In this document: positions 25,288 to 34,206 of the stretch, in pieces | Layout of the letters: every line of letters starts with the position of its first letter | Position numbering within the stretch: the first letter of the stretch is position 1 | Assembly (NCBI RefSeq): GCF_028649395.1 | Contig: NZ_JAQSUW010000017.1 | Span: forward strand, 124,001-188,000 | Origin: Pseudomonas sp. Gutcm_11s | GTDB lineage: Bacteria; Pseudomonadota; Gammaproteobacteria; Pseudomonadales; Pseudomonadaceae | DNA: 64,000 nt | Direction of reading: 5' to 3' | Notes under the pieces: generated by a model | The model's input: only the letters and a program-made list of their open reading frames with translations | The model's database searches: none | Told to the model about the DNA's origin: nothing | Position numbers and translations under genes: made by a program

Positions 25288-25935
25288 TCAGGCGCTGATC
25301 GGCAGGCCCAGCTCTACGCCCAGCTGGCGTGACAGGCACGGCCAGCTCTGCCAGGCCGCCAGGGTCTGCGGGCTGCTCAGCCGCGCACGGTAGTCCTGCA
25401 CCGAGTCCTGCTGGAACACGCTGTCGTCGAGCATTTCCTCGACGGCGTGGTGCACGGCCTCGTCCAGCTGGTTGGCGAAGGGTTCGCCGATCAACTGGTG
25501 GGCGATGACATTGGCCACCGTGGTGTCCAGCGGGATCAGCGGCTGGCCGAGGTGGACGATGTAGCGGTCGTTCACTTCCTCGACCAGGCGATGGGCCAGG
25601 TAGGCCTCGTCCAGCAGGGCGTCCAGGCCCTGGTGGCCCTCCATGATGCTCGGCGGGCTGAGGAAGAACTGCTCGGCCAGTTTCAGCACCGGCTTCACCT
25701 GGGCCTCGATACCGGCCTCGCGGGCCACGGCATTGGCGGCGTCCAGCACGTCCGGCACCTGCTCGACATAGGCGGCGACGAAGCGCTGCAGCGCACCGCG
25801 GGTGTCATCTGAGGGCAGCTGGATGGTCGGGTGGAGGCGGTCCAACTGGGCATCGAGCTGGCGGGCCAGGCTGCCGCTGGTCGCTTCATGGTCGAGGGCA
25901 CGCTGGATCAGTTCGCGCAGAGCGGGGGTATTCAT
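25288..25935 (-). CDS. Conserved hypothetical protein (PA0104-like)
   Basis: The 215-residue cytoplasmic protein is acidic and largely helical, with no signal peptide or membrane segment and no motif I recognise. It sits between the carbonic anhydrase and the cytochrome oxidase cluster, as PA0104 does in P. aeruginosa. ATG 25935 has GGAG 6 nt upstream. It is divergent from coxB with a long 376-nt gap. The function is unknown. Confidence 0.75.
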   Translation of the reverse strand: MNTPALRELIQRALDHEATSGSLARQLDAQLDRLHPTIQLPSDDTRGALQRFVAAYVEQVPDVLDAANAVAREAGIEAQVKPVLKLAEQFFLSPPSIMEGHQGLDALLDEAYLAHRLVEEVNDRYIVHLGQPLIPLDTTVANVIAHQLIGEPFANQLDEAVHHAVEEMLDDSVFQQDSVQDYRARLSSPQTLAAWQSWPCLSRQLGVELGLPISA

Positions 25936-26311
25936 GACGACTCCGGGTAGGGACATGAAATGGAAAACAAGCACTCACCTTAGCCGGACCGAGGCGACGG
26001 CTAAGATCGGATTGTCATAATTATTTCATGGTTATGCGGCAGCGCTATATGTAGCGGCATCCAGTCGCCGGCCCTCTCGCGCAGCCCTAGGGCCACGCGA
26101 CTCCCACAGAAAACAGGCGTTAATTTTCTGACTGCGTTGTGCTGTCGCAGTCGCTGTCTATACTCGAAATCGCAAGGCGTGAACCTGATGGAACCGGACG
26201 AGCTTCGGCACGGAGAGGTTTCGACAGTTGTATGCCAGCAGTATCGGCAGTCGATCCCTTTGCCGCAGGCTTAGCCGGCGGGATAACAAGAACAACGAGG
26301 GGAACCCCGCA
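25936..26311. other. 376-nt divergent intergenic region before coxB
   Basis: This stretch holds the control region of the oxidase cluster. The visible elements are the inverted repeat and promoter-like sequence at 26130-26164. I see no T-tailed hairpin or credible small gene. The left third (25975-26040) is AT-richer than its surroundings and could hold the promoter for the minus-strand gene. Confidence 0.5.
26130..26164 (+). promoter_or_regulatory. Candidate coxB promoter with overlapping palindrome
   Basis: TTGTGC (26137-26142), a 16-nt spacer and TATACT (26159-26164) make a plausible sigma-70-like promoter about 150 nt before the coxB start. GACTGCG (26130-26136) and CGCAGTC (26146-26152) form a 7-bp inverted repeat around a 9-nt spacer and straddle the -35, where a regulator could bind. 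In P. aeruginosa these genes respond to RpoS and RoxSR; no such site is proven here. Confidence 0.4.
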
Positions 26312-27439
26312 ATGATGCGACATCCACGCGTCTGGATGGGCCTGTTGCTGTGGCTTGCGTTCGGCTCGGCAAATGCCGCCTGGACAGTGAACATGGCACC
26401 CGGCGTCACCGAGGTCAGCCGCACCGTCTTCGACCTGCACATGATCATCTTCTGGATCTGCGTCGTGATCGGCGTAGTGGTATTCGGTGTGATGTTCTGG
26501 TCGATGCTGATCCACCGCCGCTCCACCGGCCAGCAACCAGCACACTTCCATGAGAGCACCACGGTCGAGATCCTCTGGACCGTCGTACCTTTCGTCATCC
26601 TGGTGGCCATGGCAGTGCCTGCCACCAAGACCCTGATCGACCTGTATGACACCTCGGAGTCCGAACTGGATATCCAGGTCACCGGCTATCAGTGGAAATG
26701 GCATTACAAATACCTGGGCCAGGACGTCGAGTACTTCAGCAACCTGGCCACGCCTTCGGACCAGATCTACAACAAGGCCGAGAAGGACGAGCACTACCTG
26801 CTGGAGGTGGACGAGCCTCTGGTGGTGCCGGTGGGCACCAAGGTGCGCTTCCTGATCACCGCCGCCGACGTGATCCACTCCTGGTGGGTGCCGGCCCTGG
26901 CGGTGAAGAAGGACGCCATCCCCGGCTTCGTCAACGAATCCTGGACGCGCATCGAGGAGCCCGGCATCTACCGCGGCCAGTGCACCGAGCTGTGCGGCAA
27001 GGACCACGGCTTCATGCCGGTGGTAGTGGAAGCCAAGAGCAAGGAAGACTTCGCCAAGTGGCTGGCCGAGCGTAAAGAGCAGGCGGCCAAGCTTAAGGAG
27101 CTGACCAGCAAGGAATGGACGCTGGAGGAGCTGGTCGAGCGCGGCGACAAGGTCTACCACACCAACTGCGCCTCCTGTCACCAGGCCGAGGGCCAGGGCC
27201 TGCCGCCGATGTTCCCGGCACTCAAGGGCTCGAAGATCGCCACCGGGCCGAAGAAGGATCACCTCGACATCGTCTTCCACGGCAAGCAGGGCACGGCCAT
27301 GGCTGCGTTCGGCAAGCAGCTGTCGGAAGTGGATATCGCCGCCGTCATCACCTACGAGCGCAACGCCTGGGGCAACAACACCGGAGACATGGTGACCCCG
27401 AAAGAAGTGCTTGAGCTCAAGCAGGCCGAGGAGAAGTGA
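26312..27439 (+). CDS. coxB: caa3-type cytochrome c oxidase subunit II with fused cytochrome c
   Basis: The 375-residue protein has a signal sequence (residues 1-22), two membrane helices (about 43-65 and 85-105) and a periplasmic cupredoxin domain. The CuA ligands H189, C224, C228, H232 and M235 are visible in IHSWW and GQCTELCGKDHGFMP. A C-terminal cytochrome c domain has the haem site C286-x-x-C289-H290. The fusion defines the caa3 type, which takes electrons from cytochrome c and passes them to subunit I. ATG 26312 gives the signal peptide directly. It begins the coxB-coxA-ctaG-coxC run. Confidence 0.96.
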   Translation: MMRHPRVWMGLLLWLAFGSANAAWTVNMAPGVTEVSRTVFDLHMIIFWICVVIGVVVFGVMFWSMLIHRRSTGQQPAHFHESTTVEILWTVVPFVILVAMAVPATKTLIDLYDTSESELDIQVTGYQWKWHYKYLGQDVEYFSNLATPSDQIYNKAEKDEHYLLEVDEPLVVPVGTKVRFLITAADVIHSWWVPALAVKKDAIPGFVNESWTRIEEPGIYRGQCTELCGKDHGFMPVVVEAKSKEDFAKWLAERKEQAAKLKELTSKEWTLEELVERGDKVYHTNCASCHQAEGQGLPPMFPALKGSKIATGPKKDHLDIVFHGKQGTAMAAFGKQLSEVDIAAVITYERNAWGNNTGDMVTPKEVLELKQAEEK

Positions 27440-27440
27440 C

Positions 27441-29042
27441 ATGAGTGCAGTGATCGACTCTCACAAAGAGCATGGTCATGCCGGGCATGACCACCACCAC
27501 GGCCCCGCCAAGGGCCTGATGCGCTGGGTGCTGACCACCAACCACAAGGACATCGGCACGATGTACCTGTGGTTCAGCTTCGCCATGTTCCTGCTTGGCG
27601 GGTCCATGGCCATGGTGATTCGCGCCGAGCTGTTCCAGCCGGGCCTGCAGATCGTCGAGCCGGCGTTCTTCAACCAGATGACCACCATGCACGGCCTGAT
27701 CATGGTGTTCGGCGCGGTGATGCCGGCCTTCGTCGGCCTGGCTAACTGGATGATCCCGCTAATGGTCGGCGCGCCGGATATGGCCCTGCCGCGGATGAAC
27801 AACTTCAGCTTCTGGCTTCTGCCGGCGGCCTTCGGCCTGCTGGTCAGCACCCTGTTCACCGAGGGCGGTGGGCCGAACTTCGGCTGGACCTTCTACGCGC
27901 CGCTGTCGACCACCTACGCGCCGGAATCGGTGACCTTCTTCATCTTCGCCATCCACCTGATGGGCATCAGCTCGATCATGGGCGCGATCAACGTGATCGC
28001 CACCATTCTCAACCTGCGCGCCCCCGGCATGACCCTGATGAAGATGCCGCTGTTCGTCTGGACCTGGCTGATCACCGCCTTCCTGCTCATCGCGGTGATG
28101 CCGGTGCTGGCGGGTTGTGTGACCATGATGCTGATGGACATCCACTTCGGCACCAGCTTCTTCAGTGCGGCTGGTGGCGGTGACCCGGTGCTGTTCCAGC
28201 ACGTGTTCTGGTTCTTCGGCCACCCCGAGGTGTACATCATGATCCTGCCGGCGTTCGGCGCCGTCAGCGCGATCATCCCGGCCTTCGCGCGCAAGCCGCT
28301 GTTCGGCTACACCTCGATGGTCTACGCGACCGCCTCGATCGCCTTCCTGTCGTTCATCGTTTGGGCGCACCACATGTTCACCGTCGGCATCCCGCTGACC
28401 GGCGAGCTGTTCTTCATGTACGCCACCATGCTGATCGCCGTGCCCACCGGGGTGAAGGTGTTCAACTGGGTGAGCACCATGTGGCAGGGCTCGATGACCT
28501 TCGAGACACCGATGCTGTTCGCCGTGGCCTTCGTCATCCTGTTCACCATCGGCGGCTTCTCCGGGCTGATGCTGGCCATCGCCCCGGCGGACTTCCAGTA
28601 CCACGACACCTACTTCGTGGTGGCGCACTTCCACTACGTGCTGGTGCCTGGGGCGATCTTCGGCATCTTCGCCTCGGCCTACTACTGGCTGCCCAAATGG
28701 ACCGGGCACATGTATGACGAGACCCTCGGCAAGCTGCACTTCTGGATGAGCTTCATCGGCATGAACCTGGCGTTCTTCCCGATGCACTTCGTCGGCCTGG
28801 CCGGCATGCCACGGCGGATTCCGGACTACAACCTGCAGTTCGCCGACTTCAACATGATCTCGTCGATCGGTGCCTTCACCTTCGGCGCCACCCAGTTCCT
28901 CTTCCTGTTCATCGTCATCAAGTGCATCCGCAGCGGCAAGCCGGCCCCGGCCAAGCCCTGGGACGGCGCCGAGGGGCTGGAGTGGACCGTGCCGTCGCCG
29001 GCGCCGTACCACACCTTCACCACCCCGCCGGAAGTGAAGTAG
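27441..29042 (+). CDS. coxA: Cytochrome c oxidase subunit I
   Basis: The 533-residue protein has twelve membrane helices and carries the low-spin haem, the haem a3 and the CuB centre. Diagnostic motifs are NHKDIGTMY near the start, HGLIMVFG, the cross-linked HPEVY, WAHHMF and HFHYVLV. It pumps protons while reducing O2 to water. The cytoplasmic N-terminus is unusually His-rich (HKEHGHAGHDHHHG). ATG 27441 is one base after the coxB stop. Haem A and CuB assembly genes follow in the same cluster. Confidence 0.97.
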   Translation: MSAVIDSHKEHGHAGHDHHHGPAKGLMRWVLTTNHKDIGTMYLWFSFAMFLLGGSMAMVIRAELFQPGLQIVEPAFFNQMTTMHGLIMVFGAVMPAFVGLANWMIPLMVGAPDMALPRMNNFSFWLLPAAFGLLVSTLFTEGGGPNFGWTFYAPLSTTYAPESVTFFIFAIHLMGISSIMGAINVIATILNLRAPGMTLMKMPLFVWTWLITAFLLIAVMPVLAGCVTMMLMDIHFGTSFFSAAGGGDPVLFQHVFWFFGHPEVYIMILPAFGAVSAIIPAFARKPLFGYTSMVYATASIAFLSFIVWAHHMFTVGIPLTGELFFMYATMLIAVPTGVKVFNWVSTMWQGSMTFETPMLFAVAFVILFTIGGFSGLMLAIAPADFQYHDTYFVVAHFHYVLVPGAIFGIFASAYYWLPKWTGHMYDETLGKLHFWMSFIGMNLAFFPMHFVGLAGMPRRIPDYNLQFADFNMISSIGAFTFGATQFLFLFIVIKCIRSGKPAPAKPWDGAEGLEWTVPSPAPYHTFTTPPEVK

Positions 29043-29052
29043 GAGCGCGGCC

Positions 29053-29631
29053 ATGAGCGAAGCCCTAGACAACCGCCGCCTGGTCCTCCGCCTGTTGGCG
29101 GTGGTGGTCGGCATGTTCGCCTTCGGCTTCGCCCTGGTGCCGATCTACGACGTGATGTGCCAGGCATTCGGCATCAACGGCAAGACCGCCGGGGCCTACC
29201 AGGGCCAGCAGGCGGTGGACGAGGCGCGCCAGGTGCGTGTGCAGTTCCTCGCCACCAACTCCGCCGACATGGTCTGGGAATTCCATCCCATGGCGGACGA
29301 GCTGACCGTGGTGGCCGGGGCGAGCAACGAGATGCTGTTCGTTGCCCACAACCCCACCGACAAGCCGATGACCGCCCAGGCCATCCCCAGCGTGGCGCCA
29401 TCCAAGGCCGCAGCCTTCTTCCACAAGACCGAGTGCTTCTGCTTCACCCAGCAGGTGCTGCAGCCGGGCGAGCGCATCGAGATGCCGGTGCGCTTCATCG
29501 TCGACCGCGACCTGCCGAAGGATGTGAAGCACCTGACCCTGGCCTACACCCTGTTCGATATCACTGCGCGCAAACCGCCCGTCGCGCAGGCGACTCTTGC
29601 CCAGACAGCCCCTACCCGGGCGGCTCCATAA
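29053..29631 (+). CDS. ctaG: Cytochrome c oxidase assembly protein CtaG/Cox11
   Basis: The 192-residue protein has one N-terminal membrane helix (about 11-30) and a periplasmic copper-binding domain with the CFCF motif (ECFCFTQQ). It delivers copper to the CuB site of subunit I. It lies between coxA (10-nt gap) and coxC (13-nt gap), the usual position. The Ala/Pro-rich tail is typical. Confidence 0.95.
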   Translation: MSEALDNRRLVLRLLAVVVGMFAFGFALVPIYDVMCQAFGINGKTAGAYQGQQAVDEARQVRVQFLATNSADMVWEFHPMADELTVVAGASNEMLFVAHNPTDKPMTAQAIPSVAPSKAAAFFHKTECFCFTQQVLQPGERIEMPVRFIVDRDLPKDVKHLTLAYTLFDITARKPPVAQATLAQTAPTRAAP

Positions 29632-29644
29632 GGAGAACAAGAAA

Positions 29645-30532
29645 ATGTCGAGTCACGAGAACTACTACGTTCCCGCCCAGAGCAAGTGGCCGATCATCGC
29701 CACCATCGGCATGCTCACCACCGTCTACGGTGTCGGCACCTGGTTCAACGACCTCAAGGCGGATCGCGCCGAGTCCAACGGCCCGCTGATCTTCTTCGTC
29801 GGCGGCCTGATCCTCGCCTACATGCTGTTCGGCTGGTTCGGCAACGTGATCAAGGAAAGCCGCGAAGGCCTGTACAGCGCGCAGATGGATCGCTCGTTCC
29901 GCTGGGGCATGAGCTGGTTCATCTTCTCCGAGGTGATGTTCTTCGCCGCCTTCTTCGGCGTGCTGTTCTACGTGCGCACCTGGGCCGGCCCTTGGCTCGG
30001 CGGTGAAGGCGACAAGGGCGTGTCCAACATGCTGTGGCCGAACTTCGAGTACACCTGGCCGCTGCTGAATACTCCGGACCCGAAACTCTTCCCCGCGCCC
30101 AGCGGCGTGATTTCGGCCTGGGGGCTGCCGCTGCTCAACACCATCCTGCTGGTGACTTCCAGCTTCACCGTGACCTTCGCCCACCACGCGCTGAAGAAGA
30201 ACCACCGCAAGCAGCTGAAGATCTGGCTGGCGCTGACCGTACTGCTCGGTATCGCCTTCCTGTTCTTCCAGGTCGAAGAGTACGTGCATGCCTACAGCGA
30301 GCTGGGCCTGACCCTGGGCTCGGGCATCTACGGCGCGACATTCTTCATGCTCACCGGTTTCCACGGTGCGCACGTGACACTGGGCGCGTTGATGCTCACG
30401 GTGATGCTGGTGCGGATCTGGCGTGGCCACTTCAATGCCGACCAGCACTTCGCCTTCGAGGCGGCCGCCTGGTACTGGCACTTCGTCGATGTGGTGTGGA
30501 TCGGCCTGTTCGTCTTCGTCTACGTGCTGTAA
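29645..30532 (+). CDS. coxC: Cytochrome c oxidase subunit III
   Basis: The 295-residue protein has seven membrane helices. Typical sequence includes FIFSEVMFFAAFFG, the FFQVEEY segment and the C-terminal HFVDVVWIGLF. It stabilises the oxidase core and the proton uptake path. ATG 29645 follows an A-rich AGGAGAACAAGAAA leader with the ribosome binding site overlapping the ctaG stop. It is the last structural subunit. Its stop is 9 nt from the convergent stop of the small DUF2909 gene. Confidence 0.96.
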   Translation: MSSHENYYVPAQSKWPIIATIGMLTTVYGVGTWFNDLKADRAESNGPLIFFVGGLILAYMLFGWFGNVIKESREGLYSAQMDRSFRWGMSWFIFSEVMFFAAFFGVLFYVRTWAGPWLGGEGDKGVSNMLWPNFEYTWPLLNTPDPKLFPAPSGVISAWGLPLLNTILLVTSSFTVTFAHHALKKNHRKQLKIWLALTVLLGIAFLFFQVEEYVHAYSELGLTLGSGIYGATFFMLTGFHGAHVTLGALMLTVMLVRIWRGHFNADQHFAFEAAAWYWHFVDVVWIGLFVFVYVL

Positions 30533-30541
30533 CGGGGCGCT

Positions 30542-30745
30542 CTACCAGGTGACATGAGAAACCAGTTGGCCGCTGTAGAAGCCCCAGGCGATCAGTGCCA
30601 GGGTCGTGGCGGCCAGTACCACACGGACGGTCAGGGCGTTGACCACCCGCGAGCCGCGGCCGTCATCCCTGACCAGGAAGAACAGGCCACTGAACAGGCT
30701 GACCAGGGTGGCCAGCAGCAGGAGGATGATCGCGGCTTTGAGCAT
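30542..30745 (-). CDS. DUF2909 twin-transmembrane protein
   Basis: The 67-residue protein consists of two membrane helices (about 3-25 and 40-60) joined by a short charged loop (RDDGRGSR). It matches DUF2909. It lies on the opposite strand within the oxidase cluster, divergent from the SURF1 gene with 76 nt between, as in P. aeruginosa. Position suggests a small accessory or assembly factor, but no function is known. Confidence 0.75.
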   Translation of the reverse strand: MLKAAIILLLLATLVSLFSGLFFLVRDDGRGSRVVNALTVRVVLAATTLALIAWGFYSGQLVSHVTW

Positions 30746-30821
30746 GCGTGACTCCGGAGATGGGGGAGATGGTGTGCAGTTCGATTATAGCCAGCCGCAC
30801 CCAGGCCTTCGGGGGAAGGTC

Positions 30822-31577
30822 ATGAACGGCTTTCGCCCGGGGCTGTTGCCCAGCATCGTGGTGGCGCTGCTGCTGCCGCTGCTGATCGGCCTGGGCTTCT
30901 GGCAACTGTCGCGGGCCGAGGAGAAGCGCGTGCTGCTCGCCGATTTCGCCGCGCGCGAGCATGCCGAACCCATGAGCGTGCCCGAGCTGGAGCGACGCGC
31001 CGACCTCGCCCACCTGCGCATCCGCCTGCGCGGCCAGTTCGACGAGCGCCACAGCCTGCTGCTGGATAACAGCCAGCGCGGCGGCCAGGTCGGCGTCGAG
31101 CTGCTGCAGCCCTTCTACGATCAGGCCTCCGGCCTCTGGCTGCTGGTCAACCGTGGCTGGCTGCCCTGGCCGGACCGGCGCTCGCCGCCGCAATTCACCA
31201 CCCCTGAACAACCGTTGGAGCTGGTCGCACGAGTGCATGTCCCGCTCGGCGAAGCCTTCCAGCTGCGCGCCGATCCGGCGGGCGGCGACTGGCCGCGACT
31301 GATCACTGCCGTCGAGCCGGATCGCCTGTGGCGCCAGCTCGGCCGCGGCGGCATGGCCTACGAGGTGCGCCTCGAGCCCGGCCCCGCCGCCTACCAGGCC
31401 GAGTGGCCGCTGGTGGCCATGGGCCCGGAAAAGCACAGCGGCTACGCCGTGCAGTGGTTCGCCCTGGCTACTGCCCTGGTCGGCCTCTACCTCTATCTCG
31501 GCATACACAACTCAAGACAGATCGCGCGGGAGCAACAGCATGAGCACAGCCATGAATCCGGCCCTTTCCACTCCTGA
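30822..31577 (+). CDS. SURF1-family oxidase assembly protein
   Basis: The 251-residue protein has membrane helices at both ends (about 8-24 and 208-227), a GFWQLSRAEEK motif and the NRGWLP and GYAVQWFALA motifs of SURF1/Shy1. SURF1 proteins help insert haem a into subunit I. ATG 30822 has GGGGGAAGG upstream. Its 3' end overlaps the next gene by 38 nt in another frame. The His-rich tail EHSHESG lies inside that overlap. Confidence 0.9.
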   Translation: MNGFRPGLLPSIVVALLLPLLIGLGFWQLSRAEEKRVLLADFAAREHAEPMSVPELERRADLAHLRIRLRGQFDERHSLLLDNSQRGGQVGVELLQPFYDQASGLWLLVNRGWLPWPDRRSPPQFTTPEQPLELVARVHVPLGEAFQLRADPAGGDWPRLITAVEPDRLWRQLGRGGMAYEVRLEPGPAAYQAEWPLVAMGPEKHSGYAVQWFALATALVGLYLYLGIHNSRQIAREQQHEHSHESGPFHS

Positions 31578-32133
31578 GGCGCCCCAGGCCCGCGGTCGCG
31601 GGCGCTGGCAGCTGATCCTGCTGCTGCTGGTGGCGATCGGCCCGATGATCCTCGCCACCGCCATGTACCAGTGGCGCTTCTGGGTGCCGGACGGGCGCAA
31701 CTACCACGGCACCCTGATCGGCGACGGCAGCCAGCTGGCGGATATCGGCGTGCAGGGCGCCGCCCAGGAGCGCTGGCAGTTGCTGGTCACCAGTGACGGC
31801 GATTGCGCCGAGGACTGCCGCCAGCTGGTCTACACCGCCCGGCAGATTCACATCGGCCTCAACCGTGAGGCCTCCCGCGCGGCCCATGGCCTGGCCGTGT
31901 CCCGGCCGCTGGCTGCCGACTATGACGAGCAACTCCAGCGCGAGTACCCGCAGCTGGGCCGCTATCGGCTGGACAGCCTGAGTTACGACAAGGCCGTGCC
32001 GGCGGGCCAGGGTGCCCAGCTATGGATAGTCGACCCGCAGGGCAACCTGGTGCTGCGCTACGACGGCAAGGCCAAGGGCAAGGACATCCTCAACGACGTG
32101 CGCCTGCTGCTGAAGCTGTCGCAGATCGGCTGA
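31540..32133 (+). CDS. Oxidase-cluster membrane-anchored protein, thioredoxin-like fold possible
   Basis: The 197-residue protein has an N-terminal membrane helix (about 24-42) and a periplasmic domain with a CAEDC pair (DGDCAEDC). The spacing resembles the CxxxC of SCO/thioredoxin-like copper chaperones. The ending VDPQGNLVLRYDGK resembles the end of SCO-type folds. It matches the PA0111-like gene always found between SURF1 and ctaA. It is tempting to call it a second copper or redox chaperone for CuA, but this is inference. It starts 38 nt inside the SURF1 gene. Confidence 0.7.
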   Translation: MSTAMNPALSTPEAPQARGRGRWQLILLLLVAIGPMILATAMYQWRFWVPDGRNYHGTLIGDGSQLADIGVQGAAQERWQLLVTSDGDCAEDCRQLVYTARQIHIGLNREASRAAHGLAVSRPLAADYDEQLQREYPQLGRYRLDSLSYDKAVPAGQGAQLWIVDPQGNLVLRYDGKAKGKDILNDVRLLLKLSQIG

Positions 32134-32175
32134 CCGGCTAGCACTACCGGCCCATAACAATAAGAGAGGCCCCGG

Positions 32176-33231
32176 ATGAGTGAACGCAAGACCCTGCCCG
32201 GCTACCGCCTGGCCCTGTTCGCCACCGCCCTGGCGGTGGTGGTGGTACTGCTCGGCGCCTATACCCGGCTGACCCACGCCGGCCTCGGTTGCCCGGACTG
32301 GCCGGGCTGCTACGGCTTCATCGGCGTGCCGATGAGCGAGCACAAGCAGACGCTGGCCGAGGCACGCTTCCCCCATGCGCCGGTGGAGGTGGAGAAGGGC
32401 TGGAACGAGATGGTCCACCGCTACTTCGCCGGCACCCTGGGCCTGGTCATCCTCGGCCTGGCCGTGCAGGCACTGCGCCGCCGCGCTGTCGACGGCCAGC
32501 CGCTGAAGTTGCCGCTGCTGCTGCTCGGCGTGGTCACCGCTCAGGCCGCCTTCGGCATGTGGACGGTGACGCTGCAACTCTGGCCGCAGGTGGTCACTGC
32601 CCACCTGCTTGGCGGCTTCACCACCCTGGCCCTGCTGTTCCTGCTGACCCTGCGTCTGTCTGGTGCGCTGCCGGTGCTGCCAGACCTTTCCCTGCGCCTG
32701 CGCGCGCTGGCCGGGGCAGCGCTGCTCCTGGCGATCTGCCAGATCGCCCTGGGCGGTTGGGTCAGCTCCAACTACGCGGCGGTGGCCTGCGTCGACCTGC
32801 CGACCTGCCATGGTGAATGGTGGCCGGCGATGGACTTCGCCAACGGCTTCCACCTGACCCAGCACATCGGCCCCAACTATCTCGGCGGACAGCTCGACAG
32901 CGACGCCCGCACCGCCATCCATATGACCCACAGGCTGGGTGCAGTGGTGCTCAGTCTGGTCCTGCTGTTGCTGGCCTGGCGCCTGCGTACCGCCGGTCTC
33001 GGCCGCCTGACCGGCCTGTTGCTGTTGGCGCTGGCGGTACAAGTCAGCCTGGGCGTGAGCAACGTGCTGCTGCACCTGCCGCTGGCGGTGGCGGTGGCGC
33101 ACAACGCCGGTGGCGCCGCGCTGCTGCTGGTGCTGGTCCTGATCAACTATCGCCTGCGTCGTGCCGCGAGCCCTGCTCGCGCGGCGCAGGCGGCTGCCGT
33201 CGCCGGCGTCCTGGCGCCGGTCGGCAAATAA
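32176..33231 (+). CDS. ctaA: Haem A synthase (CtaA/COX15)
   Basis: The 351-residue inner-membrane protein has eight helices and conserved histidines in MVHRYFAGT, VTAHLLGG, MTHRLGA and AHNAGG that bind haem. Paired loop cysteines occur in GCPDWPGC and ACVDLPTC. It oxidises the methyl group of haem O to give haem A for the caa3 oxidase. AAGAGAGG precedes ATG 32176. It is followed 16 nt later by the haem O synthase gene, so both final steps are co-encoded. Confidence 0.95.
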   Translation: MSERKTLPGYRLALFATALAVVVVLLGAYTRLTHAGLGCPDWPGCYGFIGVPMSEHKQTLAEARFPHAPVEVEKGWNEMVHRYFAGTLGLVILGLAVQALRRRAVDGQPLKLPLLLLGVVTAQAAFGMWTVTLQLWPQVVTAHLLGGFTTLALLFLLTLRLSGALPVLPDLSLRLRALAGAALLLAICQIALGGWVSSNYAAVACVDLPTCHGEWWPAMDFANGFHLTQHIGPNYLGGQLDSDARTAIHMTHRLGAVVLSLVLLLLAWRLRTAGLGRLTGLLLLALAVQVSLGVSNVLLHLPLAVAVAHNAGGAALLLVLVLINYRLRRAASPARAAQAAAVAGVLAPVGK

Positions 33232-33247
33232 GCAGAGGAGATACGCC

Positions 33248-34147
33248 ATGGCTACTGCACTGCGAGCCCACTCCGAATCCGCCAGCTGGCGCGACTACCT
33301 GGAGCTGACCAAGCCTCGGGTGGTGCTGCTGATGCTGATCACCTCGCTGGTCGGCATGTTCCTCGCCACCCGCGCCGGGGTGCCCTGGACCGTGCTGGTC
33401 TTCGGCAACCTCGGCATCGGCCTGTGCGCCGGCGCGGCGGCGGCGGTCAACCATGTGGTCGACCGGCGTATCGACTCGATCATGGCGCGTACCCACAAGC
33501 GTCCGGTCACCGCCGGGCGGCTCTCGGTGCCGGCAGCGCTGGGCTTTGCCCTGCTGCTGGCGGTGGCCGGGATGGCTCTGCTGCTCAGTTTCACCAACGA
33601 GCTGGCCGCCTGGCTGACCCTGGCTTCCCTGCTTGGTTATGCGGTGCTCTACACCGGATTTCTCAAGCGCGCCACGCCACAGAACATCGTGATCGGTGGC
33701 CTGGCCGGTGCCGCGCCGCCGCTGCTCGGCTGGGTCGCAGTCACTGGGCATATCAGTGCCGAGCCGCTGTTGCTGGTGCTGATCATCTTCGCCTGGACGC
33801 CGCCGCACTTCTGGGCCCTGGCCATCCACCGTAAGGAGGAGTACGCCAAGGCCGATATCCCCATGCTGCCGGTGACCCACGGCGAGCACTACACCAAGGT
33901 GCACATCCTGCTGTACACCGCCGTGATGCTGGCCGTGACCCTGCTGCCCTACGCCATCCACATGAGCGGGCCGCTCTATCTCGCGGCCGCGCTGGTGCTC
34001 GGTGGGCGCTTCATGTTCTGGGCCTGGGTGCTGTACCGTGACAGCCGACCGCACGCGGCGATCAACACCTTCAAGTACAGTATCTGGTACCTGTTCCTGC
34101 TGTTCATCGCCCTGCTGGCCGACCATTACCTGCTGCTCAACCTGTGA
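33248..34147 (+). CDS. ctaB: Protohaem IX farnesyltransferase (haem O synthase)
   Basis: The 299-residue UbiA-family prenyltransferase has nine helices. The diphosphate-binding region NHVVDRRIDSIMARTHKRP and the second loop YAKADIPMLPV are present. It converts haem B to haem O, the substrate of CtaA. GCAGAGGAG precedes ATG 33248. Pseudomonads usually have a second copy (cyoE) with the bo3 oxidase; the location here marks this one as the caa3 copy. Confidence 0.95.
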   Translation: MATALRAHSESASWRDYLELTKPRVVLLMLITSLVGMFLATRAGVPWTVLVFGNLGIGLCAGAAAAVNHVVDRRIDSIMARTHKRPVTAGRLSVPAALGFALLLAVAGMALLLSFTNELAAWLTLASLLGYAVLYTGFLKRATPQNIVIGGLAGAAPPLLGWVAVTGHISAEPLLLVLIIFAWTPPHFWALAIHRKEEYAKADIPMLPVTHGEHYTKVHILLYTAVMLAVTLLPYAIHMSGPLYLAAALVLGGRFMFWAWVLYRDSRPHAAINTFKYSIWYLFLLFIALLADHYLLLNL

Positions 34148-34206
34148 GCCGCAGCCCTCGATAGCGGCGGACGACCACCTCGCCCGCCGAGCCGAAGAGA
34201 GATTTC

